Assembly: GCA_002336915.1 (NCBI GenBank)
Contig: DDET01000055.1
Span: 62,001-126,000, forward strand
Length of the DNA: 64,000 bases
From: Bacteroidetes bacterium UBA1947
GTDB taxonomy: Bacteria > Bacteroidota > Bacteroidia > Chitinophagales > Chitinophagaceae
Direction: 5' to 3'
The notes beneath the pieces are model-generated. The model was not told where the DNA came from. It searched no databases and was given only the letters and a program-made list of their open reading frames with translations. The position numbers and the translations under genes were made by a program. Positions 1-9,028 of the stretch are shown in pieces (position 1 is the first letter of the stretch; the number at the start of each line of letters is the position of its first letter).

Positions 1-1
1 C

Positions 2-427
2 ATGACCGATGCCGATGTGGATGGTTCGCACATTGCTACGCTGATACTTACTTTCTTCTTCCGCTATATGAAGGAGCTGGTGGAGCAAGGCTATGTATAC
101 CTGGCACAACCGCCGCTGTACCTGGTGAAGAAAGGCAAGGACCAGATATATGCATGGGATGAAGACACACGCCTGGCGGCTATACAAAAGCTGGCGAATG
201 GTAAAGAGGACAGTGTGAATATACAGCGATACAAGGGTCTTGGTGAAATGAACGCCGATCAACTTTGGGATACTACCATGAACCCCGCTACCCGTACACT
301 GAAACGTGTAACGATAGACAGCGCTGCCGAAGCCGATATGGTCTTCAGCATGCTGATGGGTGAAGAAGTAGCTCCGCGTCGTGACTTTATTGAGAAGCAC
401 GCGAAGTATGCGAGGATCGACATCTAG
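2..427 (+). CDS. gyrB: DNA gyrase subunit B, C-terminal part (cut by window edge)
   Basis: This is the last 141 codons of a type IIA topoisomerase B subunit; the reading frame runs off the left edge of the window. It opens on the TOPRIM metal-binding signature TDADVDGSHI, whose acidic residues hold the Mg ions used for DNA cleavage. It continues through the QRYKGLGEMN block and ends with the FIEKHAKYARIDI tail typical of GyrB. GyrB hydrolyses ATP to drive negative supercoiling together with GyrA. ParE is the main alternative, but the C-terminal tail favours GyrB. A terminator-like hairpin follows about 70 bases downstream. Confidence 0.93.
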   Translation: MTDADVDGSHIATLILTFFFRYMKELVEQGYVYLAQPPLYLVKKGKDQIYAWDEDTRLAAIQKLANGKEDSVNIQRYKGLGEMNADQLWDTTMNPATRTLKRVTIDSAAEADMVFSMLMGEEVAPRRDFIEKHAKYARIDI

Positions 428-466
428 TTGATTGGTTGATTAGTTGATTAGTTGACAGGTTGATAA
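427..466. repeat. Heptamer tract (TAGTTGA-type)
   Basis: Starting at the gyrB stop codon is a run of near-tandem units of the type GTTGATT/AGTTGAT. Similar tracts occur at 38196-38237, 42921-42956, 58497-58535 and, inverted, at 58924-58960. They lie between genes and look like a dispersed simple-sequence repeat of this genome. No function is visible. Confidence 0.6.
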
Positions 467-498
467 GTTTTGATGCCTGTTTGATAAATAAATTTTAG

Positions 499-530
499 AG
501 CGGTTGGCAGGTGCCAGCCGCTGTTTTTTA
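499..530 (+). terminator. Rho-independent terminator after gyrB
   Basis: An 11-bp stem (499-509 with 512-522, one G-U pair) is followed by a run of T. It would end gyrB transcription. It lies only about eight bases upstream of the next gene's ATG (538), so that gene needs read-through or a start inside or after the hairpin. Confidence 0.7.
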
Positions 531-537
531 GAAAAGT

Positions 538-1464
538 ATGAGCAATAAATTTTCCATAGCGATACATGGTGGTGCGGGTACCATACTGCGCAGCAGCATG
601 ACGCCAGAACTCCAGGCACAGTACGAGCAGGGCCTGAATGATGCGCTGAATGCGGGTTATGCCGTGTTGGCAAGTGGCGGCAGCAGCCTTGATGCTGTTG
701 AAGCAGCGGTGGCATCGCTGGAAGATTTTCCATTGTTCAATGCGGGTAAGGGCGCTGTGTTTAATAGCGAGGGCAGGCATGAAATGGATGCTGCCATCAT
801 GTACGGCAAGGACTTGAGCGCAGGTGCGGTGAGCGGAGTGCAGCGGATAAGAAATCCTGTAAAGCTGGCAAGGGTGGTGATGGAGAAGAGCGGGCATGTG
901 ATGCTGAGCGGTGAAGGTGCGGAAGAGTTTGCAGCTACGCAGGGTTTTGATTTTGAAGACGAGGCATACTTCTACAACGATATGCGCTACAAACAGTGGC
1001 AGGAAGCAAAGGCAGAAGACGTAGTGCAGATGGACCATATCGAAAAGAAATTCGGCACAGTAGGTGCAGTGGCACTGGATATACATGGCAACCTGGCCGC
1101 AGCCACCAGTACAGGTGGTATGACGAATAAGAAATACGGCCGCGTGGGTGATAGCCCGATAGTGGGCGCGGGCACTTATGCCAATAACGCTACCTGCGCT
1201 ATATCCTGCACAGGGCATGGCGAGCTATTTATGCGTTCGGTAGTGGCGCACGATATCAGTTGCCTGGTGGAGTATAAAGGACTAAGCTTAAAAGAAGCAT
1301 GCGATATACTGGTGCATGATAAGCTGGTGAAGATAGGCGGCGAAGGAGGATTGATAGCAATAGATAAAGCCGGCAATATAGAAATGCCCTTCAACAGCGA
1401 AGGCATGTACCGGGCCGCCGCTAACAGCGATGGCCTGAAAGAGATAAAGATCTACAAAGATTAA
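538..1464 (+). CDS. iaaA: Isoaspartyl peptidase / plant-type L-asparaginase
   Basis: A 308-residue N-terminal nucleophile hydrolase of the plant-type asparaginase family. It carries the N-terminal IHGGAGT motif and the autocleavage site GTVGAVALD, where Thr174 becomes the new N-terminus and nucleophile, followed by the STGGMTNK substrate loop. The family cleaves beta-aspartyl dipeptides and L-asparagine. Next to cyanophycinase and cyanophycin synthetase its obvious role is to split the beta-Asp-Arg dipeptide released from cyanophycin into Asp and Arg; this is inferred from context. It has no leader peptide, so it is probably cytoplasmic. Its stop overlaps the stop of the convergent cyanophycinase gene by four bases. 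Confidence 0.92.
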   Translation: MSNKFSIAIHGGAGTILRSSMTPELQAQYEQGLNDALNAGYAVLASGGSSLDAVEAAVASLEDFPLFNAGKGAVFNSEGRHEMDAAIMYGKDLSAGAVSGVQRIRNPVKLARVVMEKSGHVMLSGEGAEEFAATQGFDFEDEAYFYNDMRYKQWQEAKAEDVVQMDHIEKKFGTVGAVALDIHGNLAAATSTGGMTNKKYGRVGDSPIVGAGTYANNATCAISCTGHGELFMRSVVAHDISCLVEYKGLSLKEACDILVHDKLVKIGGEGGLIAIDKAGNIEMPFNSEGMYRAAANSDGLKEIKIYKD

Positions 1465-2339
1465 TCTTCGACTTTAATTATGATCTCCTTGCCCTTGAAC
1501 TTGCGCGTTTGCAGGTCATAAGCATCACCGCAGGACATGAGGTGAACGATGATGTTCTCAACAGAAATAGGCTTGCCGAATTCAATATCGGCAATGTTGT
1601 TGTAGTCGATGAACTTACCATCGATGATGACCACAGAGCCGGAACCGATGGCTTTGAGTGATGTGCCACCTGTTACAATAACACCGGTATCTTCGCCAAG
1701 GCCAATGCCTATAGCGCCCGGATAACCTGCAACAGCCTGCGCCAAACGGTTGAAACGCCCGCGCCTGTCGAAGTGGGAATCGATGATAACATTCTGCATC
1801 AGGCCGAGGCCTGTAGTGATCTTCACTTCGCCTTTAAGGTGTGCAGCAGCAGCATTGCCTTCGTATATCATGGTATTGCTCATGGCCATAGCGCCGGCAC
1901 TGGTGCCTGCTATCACGAAGGCTTCATTATAGTAACGGTCGCGCAGGATATCAAGTAGTTCTGTGCCGCCGAGGATAGAGGAGAGGCGCAACTGGTTACC
2001 GCCGGAGAGCATCACGCAATCGCAGGCCTTGATGCGCTCTATGTATTCCGGTTTTGCAGCATCGTCGCGGGTGCGGATGCGCATATGGTTCGCATTGTTG
2101 CAGCCAAGTTTTTCGAATGCCTCGCGGTAGTTCTCGGCCACTTCATCGGGTATGGAAGATGCGGTAGTGATGACCTCGATGGATGAGTCTTTGCCCTTCT
2201 TAGTGAGGTTGATAATATTCTTCAGGATGCCGAGTTCAAAAAACTGTAGCCTGTCGCGTTGAATAAAGCCTTTTTCAAGATCTGTGCCTTTGTCTTCTGC
2301 ACCACCTACCGATACGAGATACCCTATGGGAATGACCAA
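1461..2339 (-). CDS. cphB: Cyanophycinase
   Basis: A 292-residue serine peptidase of family S51. The nucleophile elbow GTSAGAMAMS puts the catalytic serine at about residue 147, and the LSGGNQLRLS block before it also fits the family. Cyanophycinase is an exopeptidase that breaks the Asp-Arg storage polymer cyanophycin into beta-Asp-Arg dipeptides. The gene is convergent with the isoaspartyl peptidase and divergent from cphA, with 92 bases between the two starts. There is no signal peptide, so it should act on intracellular granules. Confidence 0.93.
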   Translation of the reverse strand: MVIPIGYLVSVGGAEDKGTDLEKGFIQRDRLQFFELGILKNIINLTKKGKDSSIEVITTASSIPDEVAENYREAFEKLGCNNANHMRIRTRDDAAKPEYIERIKACDCVMLSGGNQLRLSSILGGTELLDILRDRYYNEAFVIAGTSAGAMAMSNTMIYEGNAAAAHLKGEVKITTGLGLMQNVIIDSHFDRRGRFNRLAQAVAGYPGAIGIGLGEDTGVIVTGGTSLKAIGSGSVVIIDGKFIDYNNIADIEFGKPISVENIIVHLMSCGDAYDLQTRKFKGKEIIIKVED

Positions 2340-2431
2340 CTTGCCTGATGATTTGATTTAAACAAAATTACCGATTTTATTCCATTTTGAGATTTTGACC
2401 AATATTATTACCTTAAGACAAATTGTAAGCG

Positions 2432-5071
2432 ATGAAGATCCTGGATATAAAAGTGATGAACGGCCCCAATTACTGGTCGGCAAGGCGCCCCAAGCTCATA
2501 GTAATGTTGCTGGACCTGGAGGAAATGGAAGAAAAGCCCACCAACCTGATACCGGGGTTTTTGGAGCGGCTGAAGACGCTGATGCCCACCATGTACAGCC
2601 ACAGGTGCTCTGAAGGTGTGCCCGGCGGCTTTTTCACAAGAGTGGAAGAAGGCACCTGGATGGGTCATGTGATAGAGCATATAGCGCTGGAACTGCAAAC
2701 ATTGGCCGGCATGGAAACGGGCTTCGGGCGGACAAGGGAAAGCGATAAGAAAGGCGTTTATCATGTAGTGTTCTCCTACCAGGAAGCAAAAGCAGGCACT
2801 TATACGGCAAAAGCTGCAGTGAAAATAGCTGAAGCCCTGGCAAGCGGCGAAGAATATGACCTGGAGCAGGATATACAGAACCTGCGCGAGATAAGGGAAG
2901 AGGACAGGCTGGGCCCAAGTACAGGTTCGATCGTAGAGGAGGCCGAACGCAGGAAGATACCATGGATAAGGCTGAACAAGCATTCGCTGGTGCAGCTGGG
3001 CTATGGTGTGAACCAACACAGGATACAGGCTACCATAGCCAGTACCACAAGCAGCATTGCGGTGGAAATAGCTTGCAATAAAGAAGAGACAAAGAACCTG
3101 CTGGAGGCATCGGAGATACCGGTACCGCGCGGCCGTATAATATACAATGAAGAGGAGCTGCAAGCAGCGATAGATAAAATAGGCTACCCAATAGTGACCA
3201 AGCCGGTGGACGGTAATCATGGCAAGGGCGCGACGACGAATATTATGAACTGGGACGATGCCATAAACGGCCTGATAGCTGCGAAAAAATATGGCCGTGC
3301 GGTGATCTGCGAGAAGTTCATAACAGGAAGGGATTTCAGGGTGCTGGTGATCAACTACAAATTTGTTGCTGCGGCATTGCGTACACCTGCTGCTGTGATA
3401 GGTGATGGCAAAAGTACGATACAGGAATTAATAGATATTGTGAACAGCGACAAGCGCAGGGGATACGGTCATGAAAAAGTGCTGACCTCGATAAAGGTGG
3501 ATGACTTCACGAATGACATGTTGCTGAAGAAGGGCTATACACTTGAAACGGTAATAGCGAAAGATGAAGAGCTGTGGCTGAAACCAACAGCTAACCTGAG
3601 CACAGGTGGTACTGCTACGGATGTGACAGATTATGTGCACCCCTCGAACATAGTGATGTGTGAACGAATAGCACGTATCATAGGACTGGATATCTGCGGC
3701 ATAGACATCATGGCTGAAAATCTCTCCACACCGATCACGGAAAATTGTGGTGCGGTGCTGGAGGTAAATGCTGCCCCTGGCTTCCGAATGCACCTGGACC
3801 CTACGGAAGGACTGCCCAGAAATGTCGCTGAGCCGGTGATAGATATGCTGTACCCGCCGGGCAGCAGCGCACGTATACCCATCATCGCGATATCGGGTAC
3901 TAATGGCAAAACAACTACCACAAGACTGATAGCGCATATAGTAAAGCAAGTGGGCTATAAAGTGGGTTTTACAACTACCGATGGTGTGTATATACAAAAC
4001 CAGCTGATGGTGAAAGGAGATTGCACAGGGCCGATATCTGCCGAATTCGTACTCCGCGACCCTACTGTTGACTTTGCCGTGCTGGAATGTGCACGAGGTG
4101 GGATATTGCGTGCCGGTTTAGGTTTCCACCATTGCGATGTAGCCGTGGTGACCAATGTAGCCGAAGATCATCTTGGCCTGCAGGGAATAGATACACTGGA
4201 AAAGCTGGCGAGGGTAAAAGCAGTGGCAACGCAAACGGTGTTCCCTAACGGATATGCGATATTGAACGCGGATGATGACCTTGTGTACAATATGCATAAA
4301 GACCTTGACTGTAAGATCGCTTACTTTTCGCTGGATGAAAATAATGCGCGCATAAAAGCGCATTGCGCAAAAGGCGGCTTGGCGGCAATATATGAACACG
4401 GCTATGTGACCATACTAAAAGGGACATGGAAAATAAGGATAGAGAAAATAACAGAAATACCCCTCACCTTTTCGGGTAAGGCAATGTTCAATGTTGCGAA
4501 TGTACTGGCAGCGATACTGGCGGTGTATGTGCGCGATTTTAAAACAGAAGATATACGGCTTGCACTACAGACATTCGTACCATCGCCTGCGCTTACGCCC
4601 GGGCGTATGAATATGTTCCGCTTTAAGAACTTCACCGTGATGCTGGACTACGCGCATAATACGCATGGTATACAGGCGATAGGCAAATTTGTTGATGCCT
4701 TTGATGCACCACTGAAAGTGGGCCTGATAGCAGGCGTGGGCGACAGGCGCGATGAAGACCTTATATCATTGGGAGCAGAGTGTGCTAAGATATTTGATGA
4801 GATCATCATCAGGCAGGATAAAAATTTAAGGGGCAGGACCGAGCAGGAAATAATAGACCTGATAGTGGAAGGCATACAGCAGATAGATAAGAACAAAAAA
4901 ACTACGGTGATAAGAAAAGAAAGTGAAGCAATAGACTATGCATTGCAAAACGCAGTGAAGGATTCCTTTATCGTTATCATAAGCGATGTCGTGCCCGATG
5001 CGCTGGAACAGGTGAAACGTTATAAGGATATAGAAGATGGTGTGGAAGTGGAAACCCCCTCTGCCCCCTAA
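2432..5071 (+). CDS. cphA: Cyanophycin synthetase
   Basis: An 879-residue enzyme of normal CphA length with the expected three-part layout: an N-terminal domain (about 1-160), an ATP-grasp domain (about 215-475, with the glycine-rich segment GNHGKGATTN), and a Mur-ligase-like domain opening with the P-loop GTNGKTTTTR near residue 489. The ATP-grasp site adds Asp to the backbone and the Mur-like site adds Arg to the Asp side chain, making multi-L-arginyl-poly-L-aspartate as a nitrogen store. A strong terminator follows the gene. With its two neighbours this forms a complete synthesis and breakdown set. Confidence 0.95.
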   Translation: MKILDIKVMNGPNYWSARRPKLIVMLLDLEEMEEKPTNLIPGFLERLKTLMPTMYSHRCSEGVPGGFFTRVEEGTWMGHVIEHIALELQTLAGMETGFGRTRESDKKGVYHVVFSYQEAKAGTYTAKAAVKIAEALASGEEYDLEQDIQNLREIREEDRLGPSTGSIVEEAERRKIPWIRLNKHSLVQLGYGVNQHRIQATIASTTSSIAVEIACNKEETKNLLEASEIPVPRGRIIYNEEELQAAIDKIGYPIVTKPVDGNHGKGATTNIMNWDDAINGLIAAKKYGRAVICEKFITGRDFRVLVINYKFVAAALRTPAAVIGDGKSTIQELIDIVNSDKRRGYGHEKVLTSIKVDDFTNDMLLKKGYTLETVIAKDEELWLKPTANLSTGGTATDVTDYVHPSNIVMCERIARIIGLDICGIDIMAENLSTPITENCGAVLEVNAAPGFRMHLDPTEGLPRNVAEPVIDMLYPPGSSARIPIIAISGTNGKTTTTRLIAHIVKQVGYKVGFTTTDGVYIQNQLMVKGDCTGPISAEFVLRDPTVDFAVLECARGGILRAGLGFHHCDVAVVTNVAEDHLGLQGIDTLEKLARVKAVATQTVFPNGYAILNADDDLVYNMHKDLDCKIAYFSLDENNARIKAHCAKGGLAAIYEHGYVTILKGTWKIRIEKITEIPLTFSGKAMFNVANVLAAILAVYVRDFKTEDIRLALQTFVPSPALTPGRMNMFRFKNFTVMLDYAHNTHGIQAIGKFVDAFDAPLKVGLIAGVGDRRDEDLISLGAECAKIFDEIIIRQDKNLRGRTEQEIIDLIVEGIQQIDKNKKTTVIRKESEAIDYALQNAVKDSFIVIISDVVPDALEQVKRYKDIEDGVEVETPSAP

Positions 5072-5112
5072 AGGGGAACCGGGATCAGCTCTATAAATGA
5101 TATAAAAGCAAA

Positions 5113-5140
5113 AGCCTTACGGGAACGTAAGGCTCTTTCA
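5113..5140 (+). terminator. Terminator after cphA
   Basis: A nine-base-pair perfect stem (5113-5121 with 5126-5134) with a GGAA loop is followed by a T-rich stretch. It lies about 40 bases past the cphA stop. Confidence 0.75.
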
Positions 5141-5382
5141 TTTCGGTTACCTGTGAAAACAAGCGTACCTTTTACCCCTATTGAAACGAAAGCTTGTTAG
5201 GATGTCGAAACCTCGCGTAACGGCATCAATATTTTTTCATTAACAATCAGTGTAAATTACTAACCAAAAATCTAAGCCTAATATAGGGAGTTTGGAGTAT
5301 AACTCCAAGTGATTGCATGGTGTGAGAGAAATTTGGCATATTAATTGAACTCATAAGTAGTTGTCGTCTAAATAAATCAGCA
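5141..5382. other. AT-rich intergenic stretch with no gene seen
   Basis: Between the cphA terminator and the lipoprotein gene I see no open frame, repeat or clear promoter box. The stretch presumably holds the promoter of the lipoprotein gene, but none can be pinned down. Confidence 0.4.
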
Positions 5383-6156
5383 ATGACGTATCTGAAACCT
5401 ATATCTATACTTATAAGTATTACTATTATGTTTTTTGCCTGTACTAAGGTTGATAATGTTGATAAGCGACCATTTACTTACGATATCGATGGCCTGAGAG
5501 ATGTAGCGATGCCCTCTAACAATCAAGGGCAGCTGGAAATACATATAAATGTGTTAACCGGTAACCCTGCGGCAGAGCCTATTACATTGACAATAGAAGG
5601 ATTGCCCCCGAATGTGACCGTGGACACACCTACTCGGACTTTTAAGACCAATTACATTCTTCGCTTTACATTTTATTCAAATAATGCAGTTGAAGGTACT
5701 TACCCGATACGAATAGTTACCGTAAATAATACAACTGGAATAAGAAGGGATACTATCAATCTTATCGTAGGGTCACCTGTCAGTCTCATAAAATGGTTAT
5801 GTGTTGGGCAGTTCGACATAAGTTCGTGCTCGGATGGAAAGTATGGGAATATAGACAGTGTCCCAGCGGTGTTGAACAGGATAAATATAGGGCTTCAAGG
5901 CCTTATGGGGCTGGGACTATACCCTGCTGATATGATAAGGACCTATGCTGACGTGAACACATCCGACAGTACTTTTATTATTCCTTTGCAGGAAGTACGA
6001 GGTGACAGCATAAGAGGTAAGGGGTACTATTACTCCGAGTACATACATTACCCGAACTACACACAACACTTCTTAAAAATGCATATTGATGACACCCTTA
6101 TATCGGGAGGGCAAGTTATTAATACCTGTAGTGTAAGCATGTCGCACTTGTATTGA
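5383..6156 (+). CDS. Putative lipoprotein of unknown function
   Basis: A 257-residue protein not recognised as a member of a named family. The N-terminus is a lipoprotein signal: a lysine, a hydrophobic stretch and a lipobox ending in FFAC at about residue 20. The mature part begins with a beta-rich, Ig/DUF4397-like region (about 35-130) rich in Thr, Val and Asn, then a segment with two close cysteines (DISSCSDG) and a Tyr-rich tail. Such proteins in Bacteroidota are usually anchored in the outer membrane. It is convergent with the next gene, with almost no spacing. Confidence 0.7.
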   Translation: MTYLKPISILISITIMFFACTKVDNVDKRPFTYDIDGLRDVAMPSNNQGQLEIHINVLTGNPAAEPITLTIEGLPPNVTVDTPTRTFKTNYILRFTFYSNNAVEGTYPIRIVTVNNTTGIRRDTINLIVGSPVSLIKWLCVGQFDISSCSDGKYGNIDSVPAVLNRINIGLQGLMGLGLYPADMIRTYADVNTSDSTFIIPLQEVRGDSIRGKGYYYSEYIHYPNYTQHFLKMHIDDTLISGGQVINTCSVSMSHLY

Positions 6157-6160
6157 GCGT

Positions 6161-6934
6161 CTAGAGCTTAAAAGACAGGCCGCAGCAGAACAGCCCTTTA
6201 AAACCTAGATTAACCTCCATAAAGCCACCGATCTTTCTACCGAAACGGAGGCCGGCTCCCAGGTTTGCTGTTATATGCTCTGAGCTTTCACCATTGGTTT
6301 CGCGGGTAACACCATTGTAGTATGATGCATTATAAGAATCCTGGTCGTAAGTGAATTTTTTTTCAACAGCCGAGTAGCCAATGGCAAGTGAGGAGTAAAA
6401 CAGGCCTTTCCTTTTGGCTACAATAGCAAAAGTAAGCTCCGGGGCAACTGTGATGATACGTTCAGTGTATTTACCAACTGCATTATAGGGACTGGCATAG
6501 CCATTATTTATTGTGCCGTGAAGAAATTCGAGGTTGCCAATGAGGCCCAGGGCAAATCTGTTAGCAGTATAGTATTTACAGCTTAGAGAAACGGCCCCAT
6601 ATGACTCGGGGGAGGAAAGCCGGGCATACCGATCGTAACTGAACAGGATTGGTACCATAACCAATGAAACAGGGACGCCATAACTGAGCATTATGTGGCA
6701 ATGATCGAGCTCCTGTGGACCGGGATTTCTCTTCCGCTTTTCCGCTTTAACCTCGACTTTGTATTGATTATGCTGCTGCCAATGCTCCAGGCGTTTTTTC
6801 CGTTTTTCGAGGCGTTCTTCTTTTGTAGCTTTTCTGTAGTTGGGATCGTCCTCATCGCGTACGCGCTGGGCAGATGCACTGTTGTTACAAAAATTCAGGA
6901 GGATAACAAGGATCAGTAAGGTATATGGCTTCAT
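6161..6934 (-). CDS. Hypothetical outer-membrane beta-barrel-like protein
   Basis: About 257 residues. The start chosen is the ATG of MKPYTLLILVILLNF; an ATG three codons upstream (6943) is equally possible. A cleavable signal peptide ends near SASAQ. A charged Lys/Arg/Glu-rich stretch follows (about 25-75), then a region of alternating hydrophobic and polar residues ending in a phenylalanine-rich strand (GFKGLFCCGLSFKL), which suggests a small outer-membrane barrel. It lies downstream of yidC on the same strand, separated by a terminator. Function unknown. Confidence 0.65.
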   Translation of the reverse strand: MKPYTLLILVILLNFCNNSASAQRVRDEDDPNYRKATKEERLEKRKKRLEHWQQHNQYKVEVKAEKRKRNPGPQELDHCHIMLSYGVPVSLVMVPILFSYDRYARLSSPESYGAVSLSCKYYTANRFALGLIGNLEFLHGTINNGYASPYNAVGKYTERIITVAPELTFAIVAKRKGLFYSSLAIGYSAVEKKFTYDQDSYNASYYNGVTRETNGESSEHITANLGAGLRFGRKIGGFMEVNLGFKGLFCCGLSFKL

Positions 6935-6990
6935 TAAAAACATTTCAAGAACAGGCGCAATAATAATGCCATATTTTGACCATCAAATGG

Positions 6991-7017
6991 AAAAGGGTAG
7001 CGTGTTGCTACCCTTTT
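6991..7017 (-). terminator. Terminator after yidC
   Basis: An 11-bp perfect stem (6991-7001 with 7007-7017) with a five-base loop sits about 20 bases past the yidC stop. Read on the minus strand it starts and ends in A and T runs, as expected for intrinsic termination. Confidence 0.75.
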
Positions 7018-7036
7018 CTATATTCCCGGAAGGAGG

Positions 7037-8866
7037 TTATTTCTTATTGATCCTTGGCTGTTGCTTGCCACGTTCCTGCTGCGCTTTTTGCATCTCTTCC
7101 AGCCGCTGCTGCCATTTGGATGGGGCCACGGGCTTGTTGCGGTTCTCCATCAGCTTGGCATGTATGGCCTTTTCATCAATAAAGTATTTCTGTATCACGA
7201 ACTGTTGCGTGATGCTGATCATGTTCGAGAAGAAGTAGTAGAAAGTAAGGGCCGCCGCCATCTGGTTGAACACGCCCAGCAGGATGAAGGGGAAGATAAA
7301 TGGCATCCATTTCATCATGGGATTGTTAGGATCCTGCGCCGTCATGTTGCGGTTATACAGGGCAAGGAACAAGCTGGATGCGGTCATCAGCAGGGTGAAC
7401 AAACTGATGTGATCGCCATACCCCGGAATTTTAAATGGCAGGTGAGCGATACTATCATAAGTGGAAAGATCCTGCGCCCAGAGGAATGATTTCTGCCTCA
7501 GTTCGATAGAAGAAGGGAAGAAATAATACATGGCGAAGAGGAAGGGCATTTGCAATAGTGTGGGCAAGCAACCTCCTAATGGGTTAACACCAGCACTTTT
7601 GTACAGCTTCATCTGCTCCATGCCGAATTTCTGCTGTTCATCTTTGTACTTTAGGCGCAGCTCATCCAGTTCAGGCTTCAGCACCCGCATCTTAGCGGCG
7701 GATAAATAGCTTTTGTAAGTAAAGAAGGAGAGACACAGGCGAATGATAATGGTCATTAGCATAATGATGATACCATAGTTGCCAATGAAACCACTGAGCG
7801 TATTGAATATGGGTATGATGAGCCATTTGTTGATATACTTTACAAAGGCCATAACACCGTAGCCCAGGGGCACCATCTCCTCCATGCCTATCTTATAAGA
7901 GTGCAGGGTTTTGTAATGGTTAGGGCCTATATACCATCTCAAAGCAACCGAACTGTTCGTTACAGGCACATCAAAAGTATTGTTTGCGTGCGCTACTATA
8001 TTGCTGTCGTAAGCAGGTGGTGTAACGCTTGAATTAATATTCACCCTGCTGAAACCTTCATCGGCCACAAGGGTAGAGTTAAAGAAGTGCATGCGGATAC
8101 CCAGCCAATGAGTACGGTCTTCAAGCGATTTTTTAACATCGCCGCGAATGGTAAAGTAATCGTGGTCTTTGCTTAGATATTGATAATAGACCTGGCTATT
8201 AGTACGCTCGTTTACAATGTCTTTTTCGGTGTGGAGCGCACTTGTTTGCCATGTTAATGGGAGACTGTTTGCTGACATACCCGTAAGGTGGATATTACAG
8301 GTCATCATGTAATCATCAGCCGGAATGTTATAGATAATGTCCACTCTTTTGCCTTCGCCCAAGTCGGCCATGAAGTCTACTTCTTTGCCGCCATCGGGCC
8401 TATCCTTTACAGTAGGCGTGTAAAAAAGATCGGCGGTGGAAACAGTGCCGTTATTACCTGGTAGTATGGCGCTCAACTCATTGCCCTTGCCATCAAATAA
8501 AACCAATGGCTTTTGGCCATAAGTTTTGTAATCCTTTAGCTCAGCATGTACGGGGAAGGCCCCTTTGGTGCTGAACTGGAGTACCAGCCTTTTATTTTCG
8601 ATCTTAAGAGGAGTTGCTGTGCCGTTAAAAGCCGGGGGCATTGCCCTGCGGATAGAATCATTGATGGAATCGACAGCTTTTGTTGCTGCGTTAACAGTGG
8701 CAACTGCTTTGGGTGTGTCTATCGGCCTGGGGTGTGCTTTGGCATATGCTATAGAATCGGCCTTTTTCTGCTCATAATATGCCTCTTGCGACTTCTGGTT
8801 ATAAACTACATAACCTATCAGCAGGGCTGCCAGCAGGGAAAAACCAATGACTGTATTACGATCCAT
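7037..8866 (-). CDS. yidC: Membrane protein insertase YidC
   Basis: A 609-residue protein of normal length for a Gram-negative YidC. It has an N-terminal membrane anchor (about 5-22), a large periplasmic beta domain (about 90-340), then the conserved insertase core with membrane segments near 355-375, 430-450 and 490-560. The core carries the hallmark NPLGGCLPTLLQMPF. It inserts and folds inner-membrane proteins alone or with SecYEG. The C-terminus is basic (RGKQQPRINKK), as expected for ribosome contact. A -7 box TACCTTTG lies just upstream on the minus strand. Confidence 0.96.
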   Translation of the reverse strand: MDRNTVIGFSLLAALLIGYVVYNQKSQEAYYEQKKADSIAYAKAHPRPIDTPKAVATVNAATKAVDSINDSIRRAMPPAFNGTATPLKIENKRLVLQFSTKGAFPVHAELKDYKTYGQKPLVLFDGKGNELSAILPGNNGTVSTADLFYTPTVKDRPDGGKEVDFMADLGEGKRVDIIYNIPADDYMMTCNIHLTGMSANSLPLTWQTSALHTEKDIVNERTNSQVYYQYLSKDHDYFTIRGDVKKSLEDRTHWLGIRMHFFNSTLVADEGFSRVNINSSVTPPAYDSNIVAHANNTFDVPVTNSSVALRWYIGPNHYKTLHSYKIGMEEMVPLGYGVMAFVKYINKWLIIPIFNTLSGFIGNYGIIIMLMTIIIRLCLSFFTYKSYLSAAKMRVLKPELDELRLKYKDEQQKFGMEQMKLYKSAGVNPLGGCLPTLLQMPFLFAMYYFFPSSIELRQKSFLWAQDLSTYDSIAHLPFKIPGYGDHISLFTLLMTASSLFLALYNRNMTAQDPNNPMMKWMPFIFPFILLGVFNQMAAALTFYYFFSNMISITQQFVIQKYFIDEKAIHAKLMENRNKPVAPSKWQQRLEEMQKAQQERGKQQPRINKK

Positions 8867-8885
8867 GTATGCGAAAAATGAGGTG

Positions 8886-8893
8886 CAAAGGTA
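8886..8893 (-). promoter_or_regulatory. Bacteroidota -7 box for yidC
   Basis: The minus strand reads TACCTTTG, an exact match to the Bacteroidota -7 consensus TAnnTTTG, about 20 bases before the yidC ATG. No convincing -33 TTTG is seen at the usual distance. Confidence 0.5.
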
Positions 8894-9028
8894 AATTAAT
8901 TATAACGGAATCCGCTTTGAAAGTTCGGCTGATACCCTGTTAATAAACGGTAAACTATTAGAATTTTCGGGCAAAATGAGTATTTTAGTCCTCCCCCATC
9001 ACATTTTCTCATTTAAAAACATTGCTAT

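Noticed and set aside
448..1218. Long minus-strand open frame opposite the isoaspartyl peptidase gene
   Set aside because: The plus-strand frame has a clear family match with catalytic residues. The minus frame is Cys/His-rich nonsense typical of an antisense shadow.
2408..3220. Long minus-strand open frame opposite cphA
   Set aside because: Same reasoning: cphA is certain, and the antisense translation has no domain.
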